Positions 39,523 to 49,164 of a stretch of 53,660 bases of DNA are shown here, one piece after another. Origin of the DNA: Bacteroidota bacterium (GTDB lineage: Bacteria; Bacteroidota; Bacteroidia; Flavobacteriales_D; Crocinitomicaceae). Location of the stretch: the NCBI GenBank assembly GCA_016868915.1, contig VGFL01000005.1, positions 1 to 53,660 of the forward strand, in the 5' to 3' direction. The notes beneath the pieces are model-generated. The model had not been told where the DNA came from. It saw nothing but the letters and a program-made list of their open reading frames with translations, and made no database searches. The number at the start of each line of letters is the position of its first letter. Within the stretch, counting starts at the first letter, position 1. The translations under genes and the position numbers were made by a program.

Positions 39523-40938
39523 TTAATTGACTGATTTAGATTTATAACCAAATAATTCATAAAACTTAATCGCTTTTGCAACCTCATCCGGGACTTCTCC
39601 TTCCCATGAATTTGATCCTGATTTTATTTTACTCAAAACATCATCAGACCAAATTCTCAAAAATTCCGGATTATATTTTTCAATTTGAACCAGTTTATCA
39701 TTTGCTCTCATAAACTCCAACAATCCATTTAAATTCTGTGCTATTGAAAAATTCGATAAGTCGTAAATTGAGCCATCTTCAACATTTATAGCTGGATATA
39801 CGTATAGTTTCACATTGTGTCCAAAACCACGTCCGAATGCCTCTAAAAGTCCTCCTGTCAAATTATCATAATACTTTTCCTCAAAAATTGAATTAAGGTT
39901 ATAAACTCCTAAAATAATACCGAGTAGACTTTCTTTCGTAATTGATGTTAAGTATTCCATCATTTTATAGTGCTTCAGGTAATTTGAAATCATTACCGTG
40001 TAACCCAAAGAACCCAATAATTCAGCTCGATCGACAAAATCCTTGTCTGAAATTTTTCCATCCGCCGTAAGGTCTTTCAAGGTTAACTCAAAAATAACCT
40101 CTGTTTTCTCGGGATTAACCTGTCTCTCCTGCAAAAATTGCTCTCTTCCATTTTCAATCATATCGATATGAACTTTTGTCACAGGACGAAATCTACCCCT
40201 CATCAACAAAACATTCTTTTTATACAGTGCTGATGCCGGTTGGAGTACGTTTTTTGATAAATCGAACATTGTTGCATCGGTGAAGCCTCTTTTCACTAAA
40301 TTGAGTGCAACGATTCTATTATCAATATTTTCAAAATCAGGACCTGAAAAGCGCAACATATCTATTTCAACCCTGTCACGCGGGAGGCGATTCGTTAAGT
40401 CAGATAAAAATTCATCTAAATTATCGTGATGAAAATAACAGGCATGTATTAAGTTTACACCTAAAATTCCAAGGGCTTCTTGCTGCATTTTATGGCTGTT
40501 ATCATGCATTATAACATGTAATATAATATCATTCGGTGTTTTTTCTTCTTTTAATTGAAAACGCATTCCAATCCATCCATTACCCTGGTTGGTTTTATGA
40601 TAATTAAGTGACTCTACTGTATTACAAAATGCGAAGAACTTAGAATCTTTTGCCTTACTTGGTAACGTATCAGTCAAATGTTTGAATTCCTTTTCAATCA
40701 TGGTACTAAGTCGTTCCTCACAAACGTAGCGAGAGGTAGAGCCATACATTGAGTCTGACACCTTCATATCGTAAGCGGAATGTGTGTAAGCGATTGTACC
40801 CGAACTTCCTCCAGCTTTAAAAAAATTCGCTGCAACCTCTTGTCCCGCACCTATTTCGGCAAAACAGCCGTAAATATCTTTTCGCAGATTAATTTTCAAG
40901 GCCTTATCCTCTGTCGTTAATCGATTATTTTGATCCAT
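39523..40938 (-). CDS. Conserved protein of unknown function (~470 aa family, variously mis-annotated in other genomes)
   Basis: LRKDIYGCFAEIGAGQEVAANFFKAGGSSGTIAYTHSAYDMKVSDSMYG is the recognisable N-terminal signature; stop codon abuts the WYL start (TAAATG). Confidence 0.75.
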   Translation of the reverse strand: MDQNNRLTTEDKALKINLRKDIYGCFAEIGAGQEVAANFFKAGGSSGTIAYTHSAYDMKVSDSMYGSTSRYVCEERLSTMIEKEFKHLTDTLPSKAKDSKFFAFCNTVESLNYHKTNQGNGWIGMRFQLKEEKTPNDIILHVIMHDNSHKMQQEALGILGVNLIHACYFHHDNLDEFLSDLTNRLPRDRVEIDMLRFSGPDFENIDNRIVALNLVKRGFTDATMFDLSKNVLQPASALYKKNVLLMRGRFRPVTKVHIDMIENGREQFLQERQVNPEKTEVIFELTLKDLTADGKISDKDFVDRAELLGSLGYTVMISNYLKHYKMMEYLTSITKESLLGIILGVYNLNSIFEEKYYDNLTGGLLEAFGRGFGHNVKLYVYPAINVEDGSIYDLSNFSIAQNLNGLLEFMRANDKLVQIEKYNPEFLRIWSDDVLSKIKSGSNSWEGEVPDEVAKAIKFYELFGYKSKSVN

Positions 40939-40961
40939 TTCGTTAAGTCGATGAATTAAGG

Positions 40962-42041
40962 TTAGTGAGGATCTTGAAATTTTGGATTATTTATGAAGTT
41001 CTGGTCTGTCAATGTTAATAGAAACTTTTTCAGTAAATATTTTTCCTGGGCATCTAACTGGACTCCACCTTGGCTTCCAAATTCAATCAGTGGATCAATT
41101 GTAGAGCTCATATGTATTCCGCTCGAATAATGTTCAATAACCTCATCTAACGTTGTGAACCTTCCGTCATGCATATAAGGAGCGGTCAAAGCAATATTTC
41201 TCAAAGTTGGAACTTTAAATTTATAATTATCTTCAGGATTCATCGTAACCGATGCCCGACCAAGATCATTAAAGTTATTGGGAAATAAACCATTATTACT
41301 GAATTTTTTTACACGCATCAAAGGTCCGTTGTGGCAATGAAAACAATCTGCACCATTTAGACTTTTAAATAAATCGTAGCCCGCCCATTCCTCTGTATCT
41401 ATAGTCTGAAAAATTGATTGTTCAGTTGAGTTCAGCGACATACCATTTTCATACTTGTACATCACATCGAACTTCGACTCACCAGAAATCATTGTTCTAA
41501 CAAATTGAGCGATGGCCTTGGCTGCCTTGATAGAATCAATTCCGCTCTCTCCAAAAGCCCTATAAAATCGATTCCGATAATTTACATCTTGATTCAATTT
41601 TGAAACGACATTTTTCCATGTTTCATGCATTTCAATTGGATCAATTATTGGATCTATGATTTGTGCCTCTAAAGTTGTCTTTCTTCCGTCCCAAAAGAAA
41701 AAATCCTCCCATCCCATATTAATGAGCGCCATTGATTGTCTCTTACCTTGAATTCCATCGATTCCAGTAGAATACTGATTAGGGTCAGAAAAAGAATTAT
41801 TTGGCATATGGCATGATGCACAACTCATCGAATTATCACCACTTAATTTTTTTTCATAAAATAAATAACGTCCCAATTCAACTCCCTCAACCGTCATTGG
41901 ATTGTCATAAGGAATAAGCATATCTGGAAAGTGAGACGGAATTTCTAAAGTGTAGGGCGTGGCCTTGTAGGAAATGCGATCTTTTCTACACGAAAAAATT
42001 AGAGCAATCAATAAAAAAACATATAAAAAATATTTCATCAA
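40962..42041 (-). CDS. Di-heme cytochrome c peroxidase / MauG-MbnH-like lipoprotein
   Basis: Lipobox LIFSC; two heme c motifs CASCH and CFHCH; PTLRNIALTAPYMHDGRFTTLDEVIEHY. Confidence 0.92.
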   Translation of the reverse strand: MMKYFLYVFLLIALIFSCRKDRISYKATPYTLEIPSHFPDMLIPYDNPMTVEGVELGRYLFYEKKLSGDNSMSCASCHMPNNSFSDPNQYSTGIDGIQGKRQSMALINMGWEDFFFWDGRKTTLEAQIIDPIIDPIEMHETWKNVVSKLNQDVNYRNRFYRAFGESGIDSIKAAKAIAQFVRTMISGESKFDVMYKYENGMSLNSTEQSIFQTIDTEEWAGYDLFKSLNGADCFHCHNGPLMRVKKFSNNGLFPNNFNDLGRASVTMNPEDNYKFKVPTLRNIALTAPYMHDGRFTTLDEVIEHYSSGIHMSSTIDPLIEFGSQGGVQLDAQEKYLLKKFLLTLTDQNFINNPKFQDPH

Positions 42042-42793
42042 TACGAAATTAATGATTGTTTAAAATTTGTAGTTACTTTTTCTGTCAATGCCTGTTGTCC
42101 AGATCCCGTGTGCGTTAGGAATTGTGTTTTCAAATCTATCGGATTTGATGGGTTATGAAGAAAAGTCCATAAATCGAGTTTTAAAGAAAAGACTTTTTCA
42201 TTTGCTGAGGCAGTTTGCCAATTAATATTCGTAAAATCGAAATCTCTTCGATATGAATCTGTTCCAATATGAAAACTAAAATTGTGATCAAAATTCGCTA
42301 TTCCATCGTTTGGAATTGTATCTACTTTACCTTCCAGATTAATAAATATGTATCCTGTATTCCATCCCCAGTGCATTGAACCTGCATTTGAAATATTCAA
42401 AGGACTATCATTAGGAAATTCTGATGGATCAGAGTGGTTTAATAAGGAATCAACACCAATATAACCTTGTAAATTTGGAAATTGCATATAATCGCCCTTT
42501 ACTTTAGCTAGCAACAAACCTGTTTCACGATAATCAAAATAAGCTGATTCAAGTAAATTTACACTCCCATTTTTGAGTTTGGTTAGGTAAAATTTAATGT
42601 CCGTAAATTTCACTTTATAACCTTCAGATGTTGTGTAAACAGTATCAAGTTGAATATTTTGCTGACCATCTGAAGAATAGGTTGGTTGAACAGTCAGTTT
42701 TATAAAATTATCCAATGGTTGAGTATCTGGATCTTTTTTTTTGCAAGAAAGCAAAAACAACAAAGCAGAAACAAACCAAATACTTAATCTCAT
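42038..42793 (-). CDS. MbnP-like lipoprotein
   Basis: Lipobox LLSC; KFTDIKFYLTKL..., SMHWGWNTGYIFINLEG, FSFHIGTDSY. Adjacent to and 4-bp overlapping the MbnH-like gene. Confidence 0.8.
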   Translation of the reverse strand: MRLSIWFVSALLFLLSCKKKDPDTQPLDNFIKLTVQPTYSSDGQQNIQLDTVYTTSEGYKVKFTDIKFYLTKLKNGSVNLLESAYFDYRETGLLLAKVKGDYMQFPNLQGYIGVDSLLNHSDPSEFPNDSPLNISNAGSMHWGWNTGYIFINLEGKVDTIPNDGIANFDHNFSFHIGTDSYRRDFDFTNINWQTASANEKVFSLKLDLWTFLHNPSNPIDLKTQFLTHTGSGQQALTEKVTTNFKQSLISY

Positions 42794-42844
42794 GATGTTA
42801 TTTTTTTTATAAATTTCGTAATTTTAAAAGATACTAATACAATA

Positions 42845-42875
42845 CAAAATTATAGAAAATTGGTTTACTCTCAAA
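42845..42875 (-). promoter_or_regulatory. Candidate minus-strand promoter TTTG (42875-42872) - N19 - TAATTTTG (42852-42845)
   Basis: On the plus strand CAAAATTA at 42845-42852 and CAAA at 42872-42875, spaced 19 nt; ~52 nt upstream of the mbnP-like ATG. Confidence 0.65.
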
Positions 42876-45800
42876 CTAAAAAATCCCTCTTAATATTAAA
42901 TGCTTCAGCAGGAAGTGGTAAAACCTACAACTTGGTATATCAGTACATTAAAATTCTATTACATTCAGAGCACTCTTATCAAGATTTTAGACATATTTTG
43001 GCCATGACTTTTACGAATAAGGCAGCGAACGAAATGAAAGAGCGCGTTTTGAAAGCTTTGGATGAAATGTCAAGATCTACTCTATCCGAACCAATAGAGA
43101 ATGCAATTTCAATTTTTGAAAAATTGGAATCGGATTTAGACATTGAACGACAGGTTTTAATAGATAGATCAAAAAAATCTTTACGTTCTTTACTCCATAG
43201 CTACGAAGATTTTCACGTAATGACGATTGATAAATTTAATCTGAAACTCATTCGCAATTTTAGTCGTGATCTCGATTTACCCGGTCAATTTGATGTTGAA
43301 ATGAACACCGATAATTTAGTAGAAAAATTAGTAGATAATTTGCTCAATAAAATTGGTGAAAAGGATACAGAGGAACTAACTGAATTGGTTTTTTCATTTG
43401 CAAAAAGTAACCTTGACGATGGTGAAAAATGGGATGTAAAAGAAATTTTGGTCGAATTCGCAAAGATTCTAACCAAAGAAAGTGTTCTTCCTAAAATTGA
43501 AAAAATCAATTCAAAAAAATATTCCGTAACAGAATTTACCAATCTCAATAATCGCAGAAAAGGGTTGAGTGATGAACTAACGCGCAAAGCAAAAGGTGTC
43601 TATGATGTTGTTGTAAATCAAGGAATGAGTGAAGAAAGCGTTCCCCAACGATCAAAATCATGGAAACAATTAATGAATTTAAAACATGGGGCTTCTTTTT
43701 TTGTAAATAATCCTATAAGTCCGACTTATGCTACAGCTCTTTTGGCAGAACCAAAAAAAGGACAAATTCTTCCGAAAGAATTTCAAACCATCTTAGCTGA
43801 ATTTATTTCATTTCATGAAAGTCACTTCAAGGAATTTCAAATTATCTACCTGTTGGTGAAAAATTTTCATAGTATGGCCTTGTTAAAATTTATGTCCGCC
43901 TTTTTGGAAGAAATAAAAGAACAAGATCAAATTATTCAAATCTCAGAGTTTAACAAACTCATTTCAGACTTAATTCAGCAATCTCACGCACCCTATATTT
44001 ACGAACGAATTGGCACACGATTTAAACACTATCTGTTGGATGAGTTCCAGGATACATCTCGTATGCAGTGGTTGAATCTTATTCCCTTGGTCGAGGAATC
44101 TCTTTCACATGACCAGTTAAATTTCATAGTAGGTGACCCAAAGCAATCGATATATCGATTTAGAAATGGGGTGGCTGAGCAGTTTGTGGCACTTCCAAGA
44201 ATTTACAACCCAGAAAATTCGAATGAATTAGAGCGGAAGTCTGATTTTTTTGAGAAACAAGGCCATTGCAAACCCTTAACAGAAAATAGACGCTCAGCAC
44301 AAGAAATTGTAAAATTCAACAACTCATTTTTTGAAAAAGTGAAATTCCGTCTCGATGAGGAAGCACAAAAATTCTACGACCCAGTTATCCAAATCCCTAC
44401 CTCAAAATCAAGTGGTTTTGTATCGATTATTTCATCACGAGAGAAAATTAGTTTAGATGAAAAAATAGATGCTCTTGTTGACATCATTTACAATTGTGAT
44501 GAACTTGGATATAGAAGATGTGATATTTGTATTTTAGGTGAAATAAATAGAGAGCTCAATTCATGGGCAATTGAATTATTAAATCGAGGAATACCCGTTG
44601 TTTCTGCTGATTCGTTATTCGTTAATAACGATCCCTTGGTCCGATTAACTATTTCCTACTTAAAACTGCGCTTAGATCCCAAAAACTCAACTGAATTCAA
44701 AAAGTTTGCAGATTTATTCTTCACAATTACACCAGATAAGACTCAGGCAGATTATTGGAAATACTTTAAAGAGAGAGAATATAAGGGAAAAAAATATCGC
44801 TATTTTGACCAAAAAAGTTTTATAACTGAAAATTATACGGATTTCTCATCTTTTTTCTGTCAATTTGAAACCATATACAGTCTTGTACAAAAATTTTATC
44901 GATTAATGGGGTGGTTTGAAGAAACGAACCCATACTTGCATCATTTGGCTGATATCGTTTATACTTTTGAGCAGAAGAATTCAAGCGATCTTAGAGGATT
45001 CCTTGATTTTTACAAAAAGGACAACGAAAAAATGTCTGTATTACTTCCCGAATCGGAAAAATCTGTTCTGCTAATGACCGTTCACAAAGCCAAAGGATTA
45101 GAATTTCCCGTCGTGATATTACCCAACTTAGACTTCAATACAGGATTAAAAGGTTTTTCTAAACATCTAATTGAACTTGAAGATAATATCATTTATACAT
45201 CATTGAAAAAAGAGCACGCAGTTCAGGAAATTGCAGAAGCACAGAATAGAGAAAAAAATCAAGTTTTAACCGACAAAGTCAATCTTTGTTATGTTGCATT
45301 GACAAGACCAAGAGAGCGATTATATGTTTTCAATTATTTTCAAAAGTCTAATTTAGGTAGCTTAATTCACTCTGTCTTAGAAGAAATAGTGGTAGATTGT
45401 GAACCCGGTAGAATAGAATTTAGAAGCGGAAAACTTGAACCAAATCCTAAGGCCAATTTAATTTCACAGCAGGAAGACTTTTACAGGCCAGAAGTAATTT
45501 CAGATAATTTATGGTTTCCTGAAATTGCAATTCGTGAGAATATTGCAAACAATGAGCTTTCAAACGAACAAAAATTTGGAAATGCCTTTCATTTACTTAT
45601 GGCGCAATGTGATTCTTCTGAATTAATTACAAAGACACTCAAGAAGCTTGCTGATGAGGATAAAATTCCTTTGGAATATATTTCAGAGTTAAGCGAAAAA
45701 GCCGAGAGAACTTTTCAGAAACTTAATGGTAAAAGTATTTTCAAAGATATTGTAAAAATATACAACGAAACTACAATTATTTCCTCAGTAGATTCAATTA

Positions 45801-45994
45801 AACGTCCGGATAAAATTGTATTAAAAGAAAATGAAACAATAATTATTGATTTTAAAACTGGTAATAAAAACGAAAAGGACGTGAAGCAAATTACAGAATA
45901 TGCAAACCTTCTCAAACAAATGAAATTACCTCAAGTAAAAGCGTTTTTATTTTATACGGCATCGGAAGAATTACACGAAATCCATTGTTTGTAA
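42860..45994 (+). CDS. UvrD/Rep superfamily helicase with C-terminal PD-(D/E)xK nuclease (RecB/AddA-like)
   Basis: LNASAGSGKTYNLV, LLDEFQDTSRMQW, VGDPKQSIYRFRNG, MTVHKAKGLEFPVVILP, YVALTRPRERLYVF, C-terminal IIDFKTG. TTG start. Confidence 0.9.
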   Translation: MVYSQTKKSLLILNASAGSGKTYNLVYQYIKILLHSEHSYQDFRHILAMTFTNKAANEMKERVLKALDEMSRSTLSEPIENAISIFEKLESDLDIERQVLIDRSKKSLRSLLHSYEDFHVMTIDKFNLKLIRNFSRDLDLPGQFDVEMNTDNLVEKLVDNLLNKIGEKDTEELTELVFSFAKSNLDDGEKWDVKEILVEFAKILTKESVLPKIEKINSKKYSVTEFTNLNNRRKGLSDELTRKAKGVYDVVVNQGMSEESVPQRSKSWKQLMNLKHGASFFVNNPISPTYATALLAEPKKGQILPKEFQTILAEFISFHESHFKEFQIIYLLVKNFHSMALLKFMSAFLEEIKEQDQIIQISEFNKLISDLIQQSHAPYIYERIGTRFKHYLLDEFQDTSRMQWLNLIPLVEESLSHDQLNFIVGDPKQSIYRFRNGVAEQFVALPRIYNPENSNELERKSDFFEKQGHCKPLTENRRSAQEIVKFNNSFFEKVKFRLDEEAQKFYDPVIQIPTSKSSGFVSIISSREKISLDEKIDALVDIIYNCDELGYRRCDICILGEINRELNSWAIELLNRGIPVVSADSLFVNNDPLVRLTISYLKLRLDPKNSTEFKKFADLFFTITPDKTQADYWKYFKEREYKGKKYRYFDQKSFITENYTDFSSFFCQFETIYSLVQKFYRLMGWFEETNPYLHHLADIVYTFEQKNSSDLRGFLDFYKKDNEKMSVLLPESEKSVLLMTVHKAKGLEFPVVILPNLDFNTGLKGFSKHLIELEDNIIYTSLKKEHAVQEIAEAQNREKNQVLTDKVNLCYVALTRPRERLYVFNYFQKSNLGSLIHSVLEEIVVDCEPGRIEFRSGKLEPNPKANLISQQEDFYRPEVISDNLWFPEIAIRENIANNELSNEQKFGNAFHLLMAQCDSSELITKTLKKLADEDKIPLEYISELSEKAERTFQKLNGKSIFKDIVKIYNETTIISSVDSIKRPDKIVLKENETIIIDFKTGNKNEKDVKQITEYANLLKQMKLPQVKAFLFYTASEELHEIHCL

Positions 45995-46022
45995 TTTTTT
46001 TATTTCGTAACTTAAAGTAAAA

Positions 46023-47756
46023 TTGTGGAGAATGAATAAAAAGTGGGTAATTAAATCAGAGCCACCTAACTCTGATGTAGAGAAATTAAAAGACGAATTA
46101 AAAGTCAACGAAATCATTATAAAACTGCTCTTGCAAAAAGGCATTGATTCAAGAGAAAAAGCAGAAGAGTTTTTTCGACCTAAATTGGATGATTTACATG
46201 ATCCTTTTTCAATGAAAGATATGAAAAATGCCGTTGAATTAGTTAATAAAATCATTCAATCAAAGAAAAAAATATTACTCTTCGGCGATTACGATGTAGA
46301 TGGAACCACGGCTGTCTCACTCATGTACTTGAGTTTACTTCCCTATTATTCCAATATTTCATATTACATTCCAGATCGATATACGGAAGGCTATGGAGTA
46401 AGTAAAAAAGGCATTGATTACGCAATTAAAAATGAAATTGCCTTAATTATTTCTTTGGATTGTGGTATAAAGTCTGTTGAGTTAATTCAATATGCTCGAG
46501 AAAATAATATCGAGTTTGTAGTTTGTGATCATCATCAGCCAGGCGAAGAAATTCCAAATTGTGTTGTTCTCGATCCAAAACAAAAAGATTGTAAGTATCA
46601 GTTTAAAGAATTATCAGGTTGTGGGGTGGGATTTAAGTTACTTCAGGCCTTATATCTAGTGAATAATTGGAATGAAAAAGAATTGCTCCAACACCTTGAT
46701 TTAGTTGCAATCAGTATAGGTGCGGATATCGTTTCAGTAACTGGTGAAAATCGAATTTTAGCAAAGTTTGGGTTGAAACAATTAAATGAAAAACCTCGAA
46801 CAGCCTTTAAAGAGCTCATTGAGCTATCAGGGAAAAAATTCCCATTGAGTTTAACTGATGTGGTTTTCATTATCGCTCCGAGAATTAATGCAGCAGGTCG
46901 CCTACGAAGTGGTAAATTTGCCGTTGATTTGATGATTTCAACCAATCATACCGAAATGGTTCAAATTGCCGAGGAAATTAATCAAGACAACAAAAATCGA
47001 AGAGAAATTGATAAACAAATTACGGAAGAGGCGCTTCGACAAATTGAAAATGACCCTACATTTCAAGACAAAAAGTCAACTGTTGTTTACAACTCAAATT
47101 GGCACAAAGGAGTAGTAGGAATTGTTGCATCACGACTTATCGAAAAACATTACCGACCAACCATTGTTCTCACTAAATCAAATGGTTTACTCTCCGGTTC
47201 TGCGAGAAGTATTGATAATTTCAACCTATACCAAGCGATTGATAACTGTTCCGATTTGTTAGAACAATTTGGCGGTCACGAGTACGCAGCAGGTTTAACT
47301 TTAAAGGAAGAAAATTTGTCTGAATTCATTATTCGATTCAATAAAGAGGTTGAGATGCAAATTGGCAGTCAACATCAATTTCCTTCACAAATAATTGATT
47401 TGGAAATAAATTTTGAAAATATTTTTCAACCTCATGAAAATCGTAAAAAAATTCCACGTTTGAAAACATTGTTGGATTACTTTGAACCACACGGGCCTGG
47501 AAATATGACACCCGTTTTTCTAACAAAAAATTTATTTAGCAAAACTTGTAAAATTGTAAAAGAGAATCACCTTAAACTGGAATGTATGCAACCATCACAC
47601 GATTTAGTAATGGAGGCAATTGCATTCAAAATGAAAGATAAAGAAAATTTAGTAGCAAAAGGAATTCCCTTTCAAATAGCTTATTCGTTGGAGGTAAATT
47701 CATTTCGTGATCAGCAAACACTACAATTCAATGTGAAGGATATTCGAGAGCATTAA
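46023..47756 (+). CDS. recJ: Single-stranded-DNA-specific exonuclease RecJ
   Basis: LLFGDYDVDGTTAVSLMY, VVCDHHQPGEEIP, APRINAAGRLRSG, GHEYAAGLTL. Confidence 0.95.
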   Translation: MWRMNKKWVIKSEPPNSDVEKLKDELKVNEIIIKLLLQKGIDSREKAEEFFRPKLDDLHDPFSMKDMKNAVELVNKIIQSKKKILLFGDYDVDGTTAVSLMYLSLLPYYSNISYYIPDRYTEGYGVSKKGIDYAIKNEIALIISLDCGIKSVELIQYARENNIEFVVCDHHQPGEEIPNCVVLDPKQKDCKYQFKELSGCGVGFKLLQALYLVNNWNEKELLQHLDLVAISIGADIVSVTGENRILAKFGLKQLNEKPRTAFKELIELSGKKFPLSLTDVVFIIAPRINAAGRLRSGKFAVDLMISTNHTEMVQIAEEINQDNKNRREIDKQITEEALRQIENDPTFQDKKSTVVYNSNWHKGVVGIVASRLIEKHYRPTIVLTKSNGLLSGSARSIDNFNLYQAIDNCSDLLEQFGGHEYAAGLTLKEENLSEFIIRFNKEVEMQIGSQHQFPSQIIDLEINFENIFQPHENRKKIPRLKTLLDYFEPHGPGNMTPVFLTKNLFSKTCKIVKENHLKLECMQPSHDLVMEAIAFKMKDKENLVAKGIPFQIAYSLEVNSFRDQQTLQFNVKDIREH

Positions 47757-47808
47757 ACAAAAAAATGCCCGTTTTATCGGAAATTCACTTTATTCTTTGT
47801 TGATTAGT

Positions 47809-48990
47809 TTACAAATTCTCAATCACCATTGCCGATGCTCCTCCCCCCCCATTACAGATTCCGGCGGCGCCAATTTTAGCATTGTTTTGTTTTAAAACAT
47901 TAATCAAGGTAACTATAACGCGTGATCCTGAATTTCCAAGTGGGTGACCCAAAGCAACTGCTCCACCGTTTACATCCACTTTGGAAGGATCCAATCCTAA
48001 AATTTTCATGTTCGCCAATCCAACAACTGAAAATGCCTGATTCAACTCCCAATAGTCAACATCAGAAGTTTTTAACCGAGCTTTCTCTAATGCTTTTGGA
48101 ACTGCCAATGAAGGTGCGGTTGTAAACCATTCAGGAGCTTGTGCTGCATCAGCATAACTTACAATTTTAGCAATTGGTTTTAAGCCGTATTTTTCAACTG
48201 CCTCTGCAGATGCCAACACTAATGCAGAAGCACCATCATTTAACGTAGATGCATTTGCTGCTGTTATGGTTCCCTCCTTGTCAAATACCGGTTTCAAGCC
48301 AGGGATTTTATCGAGAAATACATTTTTGTACTCCTCATCTTCACTCACCAAAATCGGGTCTCCTTTGCGTTGAGGAACAGATACAGGAACGATTTCGTTG
48401 TCAAATTTTCCAGATTTCCAGGCTGCAGCTGCTCTCGTGTAGGAAGTAATTGCAAAATTATCTTGATCCTCTCTTGATATATTGTATTCTTTTGCACACA
48501 ACTCAGCACAATTTCCCATTGGAACTTTGTTATACACATCCAACAAACCGTCTTTTGTGATTCCATCCAACATGGTGATGTTTCCAAACTTAGTTCCGTT
48601 TCGACCTTCTACATAATGAGGCGTTTGTGACATGTTCTCCATTCCCCCTGCAACAACAATATGATTATCTCCTGCCAAAATTGTTTGAGCACCAAGCATA
48701 ATTGATTTCATACCGGATGCACATACTTTATTTACGGTTGTACATGGAACATTTTGATTCAATCCAGCACCCAATGCTGCTTGACGAGCAGGAGCTTGAC
48801 CAACACCAGCTTGTAATACGTTACCCATAAAAACCTCATCGATAGAATCAACAGGAATAGTTGCTTTTTCAATTGCCCCTTTTATTGCAATTGACCCTAA
48901 TTGAGTTGCGGGTATTGAGGCAAATGCGCCTAAAAAAGAACCCATTGGAGTTCGAACAGCTGAAATTATATACACTTCTTTTTTTGACAT
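47809..48990 (-). CDS. Acetyl-CoA C-acetyltransferase / thiolase
   Basis: VNKVCASGMKSIMLGAQTI, NGGAVALGHPLGNSGSR, GICNGGGGASAMVIE. ATG at 48990 (MSKKEVYI) preferred over 49056. Confidence 0.95.
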   Translation of the reverse strand: MSKKEVYIISAVRTPMGSFLGAFASIPATQLGSIAIKGAIEKATIPVDSIDEVFMGNVLQAGVGQAPARQAALGAGLNQNVPCTTVNKVCASGMKSIMLGAQTILAGDNHIVVAGGMENMSQTPHYVEGRNGTKFGNITMLDGITKDGLLDVYNKVPMGNCAELCAKEYNISREDQDNFAITSYTRAAAAWKSGKFDNEIVPVSVPQRKGDPILVSEDEEYKNVFLDKIPGLKPVFDKEGTITAANASTLNDGASALVLASAEAVEKYGLKPIAKIVSYADAAQAPEWFTTAPSLAVPKALEKARLKTSDVDYWELNQAFSVVGLANMKILGLDPSKVDVNGGAVALGHPLGNSGSRVIVTLINVLKQNNAKIGAAGICNGGGGASAMVIENL

Positions 48991-49118
48991 AGTTCTAATT
49001 TTCTTGCCGCGAAGATAACGAAAATCCAAGGAAAGTAAGCTAAAAATCAAATTCACAGAATATAAATCCTACTAAAAGTTGAACTTTTGCATATTGTATT
49101 AATGAAAAAAATTTAATC

Positions 49119-49148
49119 TTGTAAACTCTTTTATTAATCGTAACTTTG
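49119..49148 (+). promoter_or_regulatory. Candidate promoter TTG (49119-49121) - N19 - TAACTTTG (49141-49148)
   Basis: Consensus Bacteroidota promoter just upstream of the tatA-like ATG (49165). Confidence 0.65.
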
Positions 49149-49164
49149 CTTTGTGATTCTAACC

